Below, one piece after another: positions 55,465-63,091 of a stretch of DNA of 64,000 nucleotides; the stretch's first letter is position 1, and each line of letters opens with the position of its first letter. Under the pieces are notes generated by a model. That model did no database searches. It had not been told where the DNA came from and saw only the letters and a program-made list of their open reading frames with translations. The stretch is from Xanthomonas hortorum pv. pelargonii (GTDB taxonomy: Bacteria > Pseudomonadota > Gammaproteobacteria > Xanthomonadales > Xanthomonadaceae). Where the stretch lies: NCBI RefSeq assembly GCF_024499015.1, contig NZ_CP098604.1, forward strand, positions 1,054,001-1,118,000, given 5' to 3'. Position numbers and translations under genes: made by a program.

Positions 55465-55799
55465 TCTCGCGCCCGCTCAATGCCAGCGGGCGCCCGGACC
55501 GCAACGCCGTGGATGCCAGCGATGGCCGCTTCCTGGCCTGCCGTTCGGGCTTCTACGATCCGGCCGTGTTCGAGCCGGGCCGCGAAGTGACCTTCATCGG
55601 CAAGATCGAAGGCTATGAAACCACCAAGATCGGCGAGTACGACTACAAGCTGCCCAAGGTGAATGCCGACGTGGTCTATCTGTGGCCCGTCTTGCGCGAG
55701 GTCGACGTGGTGCCGGCGTACCCGTATGGCCCATGGGGCGATCCGTGGGGCCCGCGTTGGGGCGGCGGCTGGGGCTGGGGTGGCCGAGGTTGGTGGTAA
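55296..55799 (+). CDS. Slp-family outer-membrane lipoprotein, start codon missing
   Basis: The mature protein fits the Slp/YeaY family (VRWGGKIIQTTPSQGQTCFE, PGREVTFIGKI), ending in a Trp/Gly/Pro-rich tail. In the same frame the sequence extends upstream to give NRSFLASTRFLLPIVAVLGL plus AAC, a proper lipoprotein signal, but the codon before it (55245) is GCG where ATG is expected. The first usable start, GTG 55296, would delete the signal. So the gene may be silenced or may use a rare start. It lies at the end of the moxR-DUF58-tgpA series and before a strong terminator. Confidence 0.75.
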   Translation: MLGLAACATAPKPLQGQFPTVSPSDSTASAQVGTSVRWGGKIIQTTPSQGQTCFELISRPLNASGRPDRNAVDASDGRFLACRSGFYDPAVFEPGREVTFIGKIEGYETTKIGEYDYKLPKVNADVVYLWPVLREVDVVPAYPYGPWGDPWGPRWGGGWGWGGRGWW

Positions 55800-55824
55800 T
55801 CGACCGCTAAATAGTTCTCACACA

Positions 55825-55853
55825 AAAACGCCGCTCGTAGGGAGCGGCGTTTT
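55825..55853. terminator. Bidirectional terminator between slp and hinT
   Basis: Perfect 12-bp stem AAAACGCCGCTC / GAGCGGCGTTTT with loop GTAGG. It can end both the plus-strand moxR-slp operon and minus-strand hinT transcription. Confidence 0.92.
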
Positions 55854-55922
55854 GTTTATGCGATCTGGGGAACTCGCATCAGGCGCGTTATGCGCTCAGG
55901 CGACGCTTGATCGAGAAATGCG

Positions 55923-56273
55923 TCAGGGCGTACCGAAACGCCCCAACGGCGCGCCGGCCAGCAGATGCAGATGGATATGGAACACCGTCTGGCCTGCATG
56001 CTCGCGGCAGTTCATCACGATGCGATAGCCATCCTGCGCCAGTCCCTGTTCGCGCGCGTACGACGCCGCAGCAAGTGCGAGCTTGCCGACCAGCAGCGCC
56101 TGCTCTGGCGGTACATCGTCCAGCGTGGGAATGGCGTGCTGCTTGGGAATGAACAGCACATGCACCGGCGCTTGCGGTGCGATGTCCTGAAAGCCCAGCA
56201 CCTCGTCGTCTTCGTAGACGATGTTGGCCGGGATTTCGCGACGAATGATCTTGCCGAAGATGGTGTCGGTCAT
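55923..56273 (-). CDS. hinT: HIT-family purine nucleoside phosphoramidase (HinT-like)
   Basis: A 116-residue histidine-triad protein. The catalytic triad motif is HIHLHLL at the C-terminal side; the N-terminus MTDTIFGKIIRREIPANIVYE is typical. It hydrolyses adenosine phosphoramidates. Start ATG 56273. The repeat between hinT and recR sits directly upstream. Confidence 0.95.
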   Translation of the reverse strand: MTDTIFGKIIRREIPANIVYEDDEVLGFQDIAPQAPVHVLFIPKQHAIPTLDDVPPEQALLVGKLALAAASYAREQGLAQDGYRIVMNCREHAGQTVFHIHLHLLAGAPLGRFGTP

Positions 56274-56276
56274 GGG

Positions 56277-56373
56277 TGGGGAATCGGGAATCGAGAGTAG
56301 GGAATCGCAAGAGCTTACCGCGCCCGCCATTGCTTTCGCTTCTCCGATTCCCGATTCCCCACTCCCAATCCCC
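56277..56373. repeat. GGGAATC inverted repeat between hinT and recR
   Basis: GGGAATCGGGAATCGAGAGT faces CGATTCCCGATTCCCCACTC across about 45 bases, forming a long potential hairpin. Same family as the repeats at 28037, 30765 and 56979. Confidence 0.8.
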
Positions 56374-56378
56374 CGCGC

Positions 56379-56972
56379 TCAAAGCACCTCACTACGCGTG
56401 CCAAAGGCATGCGACAAGGTGCCGCGATCCACGTATTCCAGCTCGCCGCCAAGCGGCATGCCTTGCGCGAGTCGGCTCGGGCGCACCGCATGCTGTCGCG
56501 CCAGTTGCGCCAGGTAATGCGCTGTCGCCTCGCCTTCGACCGTGGCATTGGTGGCGATGATCATTTCGGTGACCTCACCGGCGGCCAGACGCTCGCCGAG
56601 CCGGTCCAGCCCCAGCTCGCGCGGGCCGATGCCATCCAGCGGCGACAAGCGCCCCTGCAGAATGAAATACAGCCCGCGATACCCGGTGGCGTGCTCGATC
56701 GCAAGGCGATCGGCTGGCGATTCGACCACGCATAGCTGTTGCCGGTCGCGACTGGCGCTGGCACAGATCGCGCAGATCTCCGACTCGGTGAAGTCGCGGC
56801 ACTGCGCGCAATGGCCGACCTTCTCCACCGCATTGGCCAACGTCGTGGCCAGGCGACGCCCACCCTCGCGCTCGCGTTCGAGCACGTGGTAGGCCATGCG
56901 CTGCGCCGATTTCTGGCCCACGCCCGGTAGCACCCGGAAGGCCTCGATCAGTTGTTCGAGAAGAGAGGACAT
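56379..56972 (-). CDS. recR: Recombination protein RecR
   Basis: A 197-residue RecFOR-pathway protein. It has the N-terminal helix-hairpin-helix ([15 protein letters not shown]), the zinc cysteines in [18 protein letters not shown], a Toprim domain ([12 protein letters not shown]) and the C-terminal Walker-B-like segment. It follows ybaB and dnaX as in most gammaproteobacteria. Confidence 0.97.
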   Translation of the reverse strand: MSSLLEQLIEAFRVLPGVGQKSAQRMAYHVLEREREGGRRLATTLANAVEKVGHCAQCRDFTESEICAICASASRDRQQLCVVESPADRLAIEHATGYRGLYFILQGRLSPLDGIGPRELGLDRLGERLAAGEVTEMIIATNATVEGEATAHYLAQLARQHAVRPSRLAQGMPLGGELEYVDRGTLSHAFGTRSEVL

Positions 56973-56978
56973 CGAGTT

Positions 56979-57064
56979 GGGAATCGGGAATCGGGAGTGG
57001 GGAATCGCAAAGCCAAAGACAATCTCGCTTTGACGATTCCCGATTCCCTACTCCCGATTCCCCG
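56979..57064. repeat. GGGAATC inverted repeat between recR and ybaB
   Basis: GGGAATCGGGAATCGGGAGT and its facing partner CGATTCCCTACTCCCGATTC form a potential hairpin directly between recR and ybaB. Confidence 0.8.
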
Positions 57065-57068
57065 CCTC

Positions 57069-57389
57069 TCAGAACGGCAGCTTCATGCCCGGCGGCAGCT
57101 GCATGCCGGCAGTGGCCGAGCCCATCCGGTCCTTGGACTCGGCATCGATCTTGTTGGAGGCATCGTTGAAGGCGGCGGCGATCAGGTCCTCGGCCATCTC
57201 CTGGTCGGAGAGGATGCTGGGGTCGATCCGCACCTTGCGGCACTCCTTGGCACCGGTCAGCGTCACGCTGACCATGCCGCCGCCGGCAGTGCCGGTGACT
57301 TCCAGCTTGGCCAGTTCTTCCTGGGCGCGCTGCAGGTTTTCCTGCATCTTCTGCGCCTGCTGCATCAATTGGGCAATGTTCCCACGCAT
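57069..57389 (-). CDS. ybaB: YbaB/EbfC nucleoid-associated protein
   Basis: A 106-residue DNA-binding protein. [20 protein letters not shown] opens the coiled dimer helix; [21 protein letters not shown] is the family's beta-hairpin. It lies six bases after dnaX, so it is in its operon. Confidence 0.96.
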   Translation of the reverse strand: MRGNIAQLMQQAQKMQENLQRAQEELAKLEVTGTAGGGMVSVTLTGAKECRKVRIDPSILSDQEMAEDLIAAAFNDASNKIDAESKDRMGSATAGMQLPPGMKLPF

Positions 57390-57395
57390 GTGTCG

Positions 57396-59456
57396 TTACT
57401 CGTCGTAAGGGCGGATGGAATCGGGAACCACCCGCGCGCCCTGCTGCTGAATCAGCTGCTGCACATTCGGGTCGTTCATGAAGGCGGTTTCGGCCGCGCT
57501 CTGGCGCTCGCCTTTCTGGCGATTGGCCCGCTCGTGCAGGGTCTCGACATCGGCACTGCCGGTTTCGATGACGATGCGCGGGGTGTTTCCCAACTCGGGC
57601 GCGAGCGCTTGCGCAAGGTTGGCGATAGAGCGTTCGGAGTTCAGATATTCAAAGCCCGGCGCCAGCGCCAGACGCAGCACGCCATCGCGATGACTGACGA
57701 AGGCAGCATTGGCCGCAAGCTGGCGCGAGGGGCCGTTCAAGCCGCTCCGGGTGACCAGCTCCAACCATTGCTCGGCGTCGGCAATCTGGCCGTCGTCGAG
57801 CAGGACCGACGGATCGGGTGTTGGCGATGCTGCGGATACGGCAGTCGCGGAGGGTGTCGCCACAGCCGGCGCTGCATCCGCGGCGAGCGCAGGTGCCACC
57901 GCAGCCACCGGAGGCGCAACTGCAGCTTCGGGCGCAACTGCGACAGGTTGTGGCGCCACAACTGCTGCCGGGGCTGCCATTGCGGCTTCCGGCGCGGACA
58001 CAGCGGGCGACGCGGAGACGGGCGCAGATGTCGCACGCACGGGCGCATCGTCCATCGCCCAGGGCGGCGTGTCGTCGTTGCGCGCGGGGGTGGCTGACGG
58101 CGAAGCATCGGAAGAGGCCGCCGGAGCAGTCAGGACGACAACCGGTGCAGGCGTTGTAGCGACCACTGCAACTGCGGGCGCCGGACGCGCCACATCCGCC
58201 GCAACGGCAGCCGGCGTCGCTTCAATCGCCTCGGCATGCTTGGCCACTGCCTGCTTCGCTACTGCAGCAGGCACCGCCGCGACCGGTGCAGCAATCTGAC
58301 CGCCAGCCGCTGCCGAACGCGCACCGCTACCGGCGCCAGCACCGCGTCCGTCATCAGCGCCACCAGCAGGCACCGCCGCCGCAGGACGGAAGGCCAGCAT
58401 GCGCAGCACCGCCATCTCGAAACCGGCGCGCGGGCTCGGCGCCAGATACAGATCGCGACGCCCGTTGAGCGCCATCTGATACCACAGCTGCACCACTTCC
58501 GGCCGCAGCTGCGCGGCATACGCGGTCGGGTCGATGCCATCGCCGACAAACGCCACCGACGGCACCAACTGCTGCACCTGGATGCGGTGCAAGGCCTCGG
58601 CCAGCGCCTCCAGCACACCGCTCCAGTCGGGCGAAAACTCTGCCAACGCCGCCACCACCTGCAGCAGGCGCGCGCCATCGCCATCGGCCAGCGACTGCAA
58701 CATCGCCCCGACCTGGGTGCGGTCGACCGTGCCGAGCATGGTGCGCACCACGTCCTCGCGCAACGCGCCGCCGGCATAGGCGATGGCCTGGTCGAGCAGC
58801 GACAACCCATCGCGCAACGAGCCATCGGCGGCCTTGGACAGCTGCACGATCGCCGATGGATCCGATTCGATCTGCTCGGCGGCCAGGATCCGGGTCATCT
58901 GGCCCTGGATCTGATCCTCGTCCAGCCGCTTGAGATTGAACTGCAGGCAGCGCGACAGCACGGTCACCGGCAACTTTTGCGGGTCGGTGGTGGCCAGCAG
59001 AAACTTCACGTGCTCCGGCGGCTCTTCCAGGGTTTTGAGCAGCGCATTGAACGCCGCCTTGGAGAGCATGTGCACTTCGTCGATCAGATAGACCTTGAAC
59101 TTGCCACGCGAGGGCATGTACTGCGCGTTCTCGATCACCTCGCGCACATCGTCCACGCCGGTGTTGGAGGCGGCGTCGATTTCCAGCAGGTCGATATAGC
59201 GGCCGGCATCGATATCCAGACAGGCCGGGCACGTGCCACACGGATCGGCACTGGTGCCGGTCTCGCAATTGAGCGACTTGGCGAAGATGCGCGCGATGGT
59301 GGTCTTGCCCACGCCGCGGGTGCCGGTGAACAGAAACGCGTGGTGCACGCGCCCACTGTCGAGCGCGTTACTGAGCGCGCGGACCACATGTTCCTGGCCA
59401 ACGAGTTCGGCAAAACGCTTCGGGCGCCACTTGCGGGCGAGAACAAGATAAGACAT
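57396..59456 (-). CDS. dnaX: DNA polymerase III tau/gamma subunit
   Basis: A 686-residue clamp-loader ATPase. Walker A is TGTRGVGKTTIAR, zinc cysteines lie in CETGTSADPCGTCPACLD, and the DEVHMLSK and SRC motifs (VTVLSRCLQF) are present. Residues about 375-545 are an Ala/Pro/Val-rich linker of low complexity, followed by the tau-specific domain V that would bind polymerase alpha. I did not find an unmistakable A6G-type slippery site, so whether gamma is made is open. Confidence 0.97.
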   Translation of the reverse strand: MSYLVLARKWRPKRFAELVGQEHVVRALSNALDSGRVHHAFLFTGTRGVGKTTIARIFAKSLNCETGTSADPCGTCPACLDIDAGRYIDLLEIDAASNTGVDDVREVIENAQYMPSRGKFKVYLIDEVHMLSKAAFNALLKTLEEPPEHVKFLLATTDPQKLPVTVLSRCLQFNLKRLDEDQIQGQMTRILAAEQIESDPSAIVQLSKAADGSLRDGLSLLDQAIAYAGGALREDVVRTMLGTVDRTQVGAMLQSLADGDGARLLQVVAALAEFSPDWSGVLEALAEALHRIQVQQLVPSVAFVGDGIDPTAYAAQLRPEVVQLWYQMALNGRRDLYLAPSPRAGFEMAVLRMLAFRPAAAVPAGGADDGRGAGAGSGARSAAAGGQIAAPVAAVPAAVAKQAVAKHAEAIEATPAAVAADVARPAPAVAVVATTPAPVVVLTAPAASSDASPSATPARNDDTPPWAMDDAPVRATSAPVSASPAVSAPEAAMAAPAAVVAPQPVAVAPEAAVAPPVAAVAPALAADAAPAVATPSATAVSAASPTPDPSVLLDDGQIADAEQWLELVTRSGLNGPSRQLAANAAFVSHRDGVLRLALAPGFEYLNSERSIANLAQALAPELGNTPRIVIETGSADVETLHERANRQKGERQSAAETAFMNDPNVQQLIQQQGARVVPDSIRPYDE

Positions 59457-59689
59457 CGGGCAACCAGCTTCCTCTGAACCGATATTGTGCCATGGCGCGC
59501 CAGATTGATCGTTCAGCAGTGGTACCCGGCCGTCCCCGCTGACCGAGGTCGCCCGGCAAGCGTGTTTGCTTAACCTGAGGGCCTACATCGGCGGCATGCT
59601 CCCGACCGCAGAGATCGTTCGCCTTGTTAACCGCGCCTGCGGCGGCTAGAATCCCGCTCCTGCCGCTGACCCAGTCGGACGGCAGGTAC
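59457..59689. other. Intergenic stretch between dnaX and tRNA-Ser
   Basis: About 230 bp with no coding frame. It contains the dnaX and tRNA-Ser promoters in principle. I looked for a 4.5S RNA here (core GGAAGCAGCC) and did not find it on either strand. Confidence 0.55.
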
Positions 59690-59782
59690 GGAGAGGTGTC
59701 CGAGTGGTTGAAGGAGCACGCCTGGAAAGTGTGTAAGCGTCTAAACCGCGCTTCGGGGGTTCGAATCCCCCTCTCTCCGCCA
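59690..59782 (+). tRNA. tRNA-Ser (anticodon GGA)
   Basis: A 93-base class II tRNA with encoded CCA. Acceptor stem GGAGAGG/CCTCTCC, anticodon stem CACGC/GTGTG with loop CTGGAAA, long variable arm, T-loop GGTTCGAATCC. The integrase gene starts 87 bp after its 3' end, so this tRNA is the probable attachment site of the island. Confidence 0.95.
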
Positions 59783-59790
59783 GAATACGC

Positions 59791-59818
59791 AAACCCCTGA
59801 GAAATCAGGGGTTTTTTT
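59791..59818 (+). terminator. Terminator after tRNA-Ser
   Basis: AAACCCCTGA and TCAGGGGTTT pair around GAAA, followed by a T-run. It lies between the tRNA and the integrase. Confidence 0.9.
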
Positions 59819-59868
59819 GTTAGCGTAAAAACTGGCTGCAGCTGCGCAAGTCGGAACACACGACGCCC

Positions 59869-61350
59869 ATGCGCATTCCTCATCATCTCGTTCGAGCCCC
59901 CTCCGGACTTTGGTCCTATCGCCAGCGTGTCCCGGTCGATTTGCAGCCCATCGTGGGTCGGCAGACCTTCAAACGCACCCTGCACACTTACGACATGCGC
60001 GAGGCTCGGCTGCGCGCGCTGACGCTGGCCGCCCGCTATGCTCAGGTCTTCATTGTGTTGAGGGAACGACGCATGCAAAGCCGAGACGACGACTTGGACG
60101 CGCTCCTCGCGCGCCTGACCGGCACCGAACGTCCGCAGGAGTTGACGCTGAATCGGACGCGCTCGGCGGATGGGTCGATCACCGAGCAATGGCAGATCGA
60201 CAGCCCAGAGGACGTCACGCTCTACCAGCAACTCATGGCGCTCACGGCCCCGCAGCCCAGCGCGTTGGGGGAGTTGATTCATCAGCACGTGGCGCCCCTC
60301 CCGACGCCACGGCGGACGACGAAGCCCGCCCTCGAATCAATCACGCTCGGGAAGGCCCGAGACACCTGGCTGAACAGCCTCAAGGGCAGCACCTTGCCCA
60401 AGACCTGGACCATCAAGCGGACCGCCATCGAGCTGTTGACCAGCTTCCTGGGCGAGAAGACCAAGCTACACACGATCACCCGCTCGGACCTGGCGCGTTG
60501 GTATCAGGACATGCGAGAGAAGGGAGCATCTACACCCACGCTCACCAACAAGCAGTCCTACATCGGCGGCAAGGGCGGGTTCTTCGAGTGGGCCCAGGCC
60601 TCGGACCACTACCCCCGGGGCGACAACCCTGCGTCCGGGCACGTGAGCTATTCCACCCGCGAGAAGCGGGCCAGGCGCAAGTTCGGGTTCAAGGCCTACG
60701 ACGCCCACCAGGTCCAGGCCCTGTTCGCACCGGCTGCTTTTGAAGCCCTGCCCCTGGCGGCACGGTGGGCATCCCTCATTGGCCTGTATACCGGCGCCCG
60801 TGCTTCGGAGGTCGGCCAACTGCTGACCGCCGACGTAGTCGAGGAAGGCGGCATCCCCTGCATCCAGATTTCGGATGAGGGCGAGCACCAGAAAGTGAAG
60901 ACGGACGTGAGCTTGAGGACCGTGCCGATTCATCCCGACCTGCTTGCCTTGGGCTTTCTGGGCTGGGTCGAGCAGGCGCGCGCCAAAGGCCAGGAGCGCT
61001 TGTTCCCAGCGGCCAAGGCCGATGCCAAGAACGGCCAAGGCAACTGGATCTCCAAGGCCTTCAGCCGGCACCTGGCCGAGGTGGGCAAGAACTGGCCCAA
61101 GGCCAAGCGTGGCTTTCACTCGCTGCGCAAAACCCTGATCCAGGAGTTGCAAGGCGCCGGTGTGGTGTCCGAGCTCCGGGCTCAGTTGGTCGGCCACGAG
61201 TTGGACGACGAACACCACGTCACCTACAGCCGGGACTTCACCGCCAGCGAGAAGCTTGATGGGTTACGGGGCGTGTCGCCGGGCCTTTCGGTGCTCAATT
61301 ACGAGCTTAGCCTTGATTCCTTATCGGCCTTGATGAATCAGACAACGTGA
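59869..61350 (+). CDS. Tyrosine-type site-specific integrase
   Basis: A 493-residue phage-like integrase. A SAM-like core-binding domain (about 165-255) precedes the catalytic domain with residues R311 (GARASE), H417 and R420 (FHSLRKT), H443 (LVGHE) and nucleophile Y453 (VTYSRDF). The N-terminal 160 residues resemble those of integrases from tRNA-borne islands, including a DUF6538-like start (PHHLVRAPSGLWSYRQRVP). It lies next to tRNA-Ser, pointing into the island. All catalytic residues are intact. Confidence 0.95.
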   Translation: MRIPHHLVRAPSGLWSYRQRVPVDLQPIVGRQTFKRTLHTYDMREARLRALTLAARYAQVFIVLRERRMQSRDDDLDALLARLTGTERPQELTLNRTRSADGSITEQWQIDSPEDVTLYQQLMALTAPQPSALGELIHQHVAPLPTPRRTTKPALESITLGKARDTWLNSLKGSTLPKTWTIKRTAIELLTSFLGEKTKLHTITRSDLARWYQDMREKGASTPTLTNKQSYIGGKGGFFEWAQASDHYPRGDNPASGHVSYSTREKRARRKFGFKAYDAHQVQALFAPAAFEALPLAARWASLIGLYTGARASEVGQLLTADVVEEGGIPCIQISDEGEHQKVKTDVSLRTVPIHPDLLALGFLGWVEQARAKGQERLFPAAKADAKNGQGNWISKAFSRHLAEVGKNWPKAKRGFHSLRKTLIQELQGAGVVSELRAQLVGHELDDEHHVTYSRDFTASEKLDGLRGVSPGLSVLNYELSLDSLSALMNQTT

Positions 61351-61579
61351 GTCGTTCCCTTTGCGCTCAAGCGCCTTGATACTCCAGCGCCATCTTCGCC
61401 GAAGGCTCCCCGGATTTCCGGGGAGAACTTGCTTGCTCCGCTGATGGCTCCACCTTCTCAAGAAATGGAACCTCAAGACTTCTCGGGGCGGTCCAGCAAT
61501 CGGCGGCACGACGCCATCTACGTATGCGAAACAGCTGACCAACACCGATATCACAAACCCCGGCCTCTAAGCCCGACTG
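61351..61579. other. Island intergenic stretch with hairpin
   Basis: No coding frame with support. CTCCCCGG / CCGGGGAG (61406-61425) forms an 8-bp hairpin without a T-run, 56 bp after the integrase stop. Confidence 0.5.
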
Positions 61580-61797
61580 CTACTCAGATTGGGGGGACGT
61601 CGCCTTTGATTCACGCATGAATTTGCAGCAAATCAATAAAGCGATTAGCCAAGCTATTACTGGATAAATTCCGCTCCAAACTTTATCCGCATAATCGAGA
61701 TCAAATGCCACGAGAACGACAAGGAAGCACACCATAAGGAATGCAAATGCCATCGCACTTGCCGCAAAAAAATCCTGGCGATCATCTTAATGCTCAT
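61580..61797 (-). pseudogene. Small two-helix membrane protein gene, frameshifted at a T-run
   Basis: From ATG 61797 the frame reads MSIKMIARI, then breaks. In the shifted frame it continues FFAASAMAFAFLMVCFLVV and VWSGIYPVIAWLIALLICC, two clear membrane helices, ending RESKATSPQSE at a TAG. Adding one base to the seven-T run (61766-61772 on the plus strand as A) joins the parts into a 72-residue protein. Its ATG overlaps the previous stop (TGATG). A small membrane protein after a toxin-type tail would suit an immunity protein; this is inference. Confidence 0.5.
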
Positions 61798-62041
61798 CAC
61801 TTGCAGCCACATTTTGAAACGGATGAATCTACAGCTGTGGTTGAGCCGGCAACACCGCCAGCGCCTATCTTAAAGCCACGACTCGGGCCGTTCTCGAAGA
61901 AGTTGTAAGCACCCGACCTCTCAGGAGGACTCAATGATCCACATCGCCGCCGACCTGGATCATTGAAACGCCATAGCCGGCGAATACGGTGATGCCAGCG
62001 CTCCACATTGAAAACCACCCATTCAAAACGAAGGGCATCAT
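61797..62041 (-). pseudogene. Remnant of a toxin C-terminus-like module, frameshifted
   Basis: ATG 62041 opens MMPFVLNGWFSMWSAGITVF and ends after 36 codons at a TGA (61931). In another frame the text continues LSPPERSGAYNFFENGPSRG and GAGGVAGSTTAVD to a stop at 61797. One added base near 61935 (CATTGAG to CATTTGAG) would join them into 81 residues rich in Gly, Ala and Thr, like the extreme end of RHS-type proteins. It starts 11 bp after the lipoprotein gene. Identification is tentative. Confidence 0.35.
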
Positions 62042-62052
62042 CTGCTACCAAA

Positions 62053-62535
62053 TTAGGCTCCTACCGCTGGATTTGAGCAGAGCCTACTATAAATATCAGG
62101 ATTCACGTTATTCCACCGATACCGCCTGCCGGAGGTCGCCCCTAAAAACACGACTTTCTGATATTTCAGCGACTCGCCGCTCGCCTTCACCTCCCTGCTC
62201 TCACATCCATAACGTATGTCCACGATAGTGGCGCCTGCAAATCCAACGTTGTCCTGAACAAGATGGTATTGGACCGCAGGCAACTGGCGATCGAACAACT
62301 CAGAAACAGTCACACTCTGAGCAGTCTTAAAGGACATCATCGTGAGACCCGAATCAATGTCAGAGTAAACATCGATTTCGGTAGCATCACTAGGTATGCC
62401 ACCTAGCGACGCTGAAACTGAAAAATCATTCGATGTCTCCAGGCTTTCCAAATCCTTATAAATTCTTGGAGCGTCATAAGGTGCGCAGCCTGAAAGCGTA
62501 AGCAGGGCAAACAATAAAATCTTGGCTCTACTCAT
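62053..62535 (-). CDS. Lipoprotein of unknown function in RHS island
   Basis: A 160-residue protein beginning MSRAKILLFALLTLSGC, a lipoprotein signal with the cysteine at residue 17. The mature part (NDFSVSASLGGIPSDATEI, VQYHLVQDNVGFAGATIVDI) looks beta-rich and matches no family I know. Two further cysteines could form a disulfide (RYGCESRE, SRLCSNP). The ATG at 62535 overlaps the stop of the small membrane-protein gene before it (ATGA). Within the array downstream of the RHS toxin it is a candidate immunity or accessory lipoprotein. Confidence 0.75.
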   Translation of the reverse strand: MSRAKILLFALLTLSGCAPYDAPRIYKDLESLETSNDFSVSASLGGIPSDATEIDVYSDIDSGLTMMSFKTAQSVTVSELFDRQLPAVQYHLVQDNVGFAGATIVDIRYGCESREVKASGESLKYQKVVFLGATSGRRYRWNNVNPDIYSRLCSNPAVGA

Positions 62536-62755
62536 CCTGACCTCACTCCGAGATGCAATAGAATAGAAAGCCAACGGTGCTCCAAGACAAGCCAAATCAT
62601 AAGCAAGATCGACTCCGTCCCACTGAAGATTTTACGGGGCCACACGACATTCCTACGAAGCTTCCTGGCCCACAATAAAATTATTGTAAGAAGCTGCCAC
62701 ACCAAAATGAGCGTTAAAATAACCTTCTTATCCAGGCTCTTGAGATTTTCGCCAT
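62532..62755 (-). pseudogene. Small membrane protein gene, frameshifted at an A-run
   Basis: ATG 62755 opens MAKI and goes out of frame. With one base added to the four-A run (62746-62749) it reads MAKNLKSLDKKVILTLILVW, then two membrane helices (LLTIILLW and ILLMIWLVL), charged RKLRRN between them, and ends at a TGA that overlaps the next gene's ATG. That would be 74 residues. In the present sequence no ATG, only TTG or GTG codons, opens the long frame. Function unknown. Confidence 0.45.
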
Positions 62756-62825
62756 TCTTAATTTGTCGAGAGGACTAGGGAAGAAGGCCCCATGTGATTG
62801 GGTGCTGAGAGCTTTTATACCTCAG

Positions 62826-63091
62826 TTATTTACGCGAAAGGTGAAAAGCTCCACCCCTTACGTAGCCGTTCCCACCTTGATACTCAACTTCAACCACATA
62901 ATCCGCCTTATTCAGGTAAACCACTTTCTTAACTGGCAGGGGCTCGAAGCCACCCCCAACACTTCCGGACCATCTGATTTTTTATAAACCGTCACTTCGC
63001 CAACGGGAATGATCTCCATATCCGGAGCACAGCCCGTAATAGTCAACGTCAGCAGAAGAGCCATTAACAATGTCCGGAACCGCGCGATCAT
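62826..63091 (-). pseudogene. Probable immunity lipoprotein of the RHS toxin, frameshifted at a G-run
   Basis: ATG 63091 overlaps the RHS stop (ATGA). It encodes MIARFRTLLMALLLTLTITG then C, a lipoprotein signal, and reads to a TGA at 62912 (59 residues). Adding one base to the five-G run (62953-62957) restores 88 residues, with a second half PVKKVVYLNKADYVVEVEYQ and GYVRGGAFHLSRK that looks like a bacterial SH3-type beta barrel. Position, coupling and periplasmic location fit an immunity protein against a cell-wall-acting toxin. No family is recognised with certainty. Confidence 0.6.

Noticed and set aside
59457..59689. Possible 4.5S (SRP) RNA upstream of dnaX
   Set aside because: The conserved GGAAGCAGCC loop region is absent on both strands.
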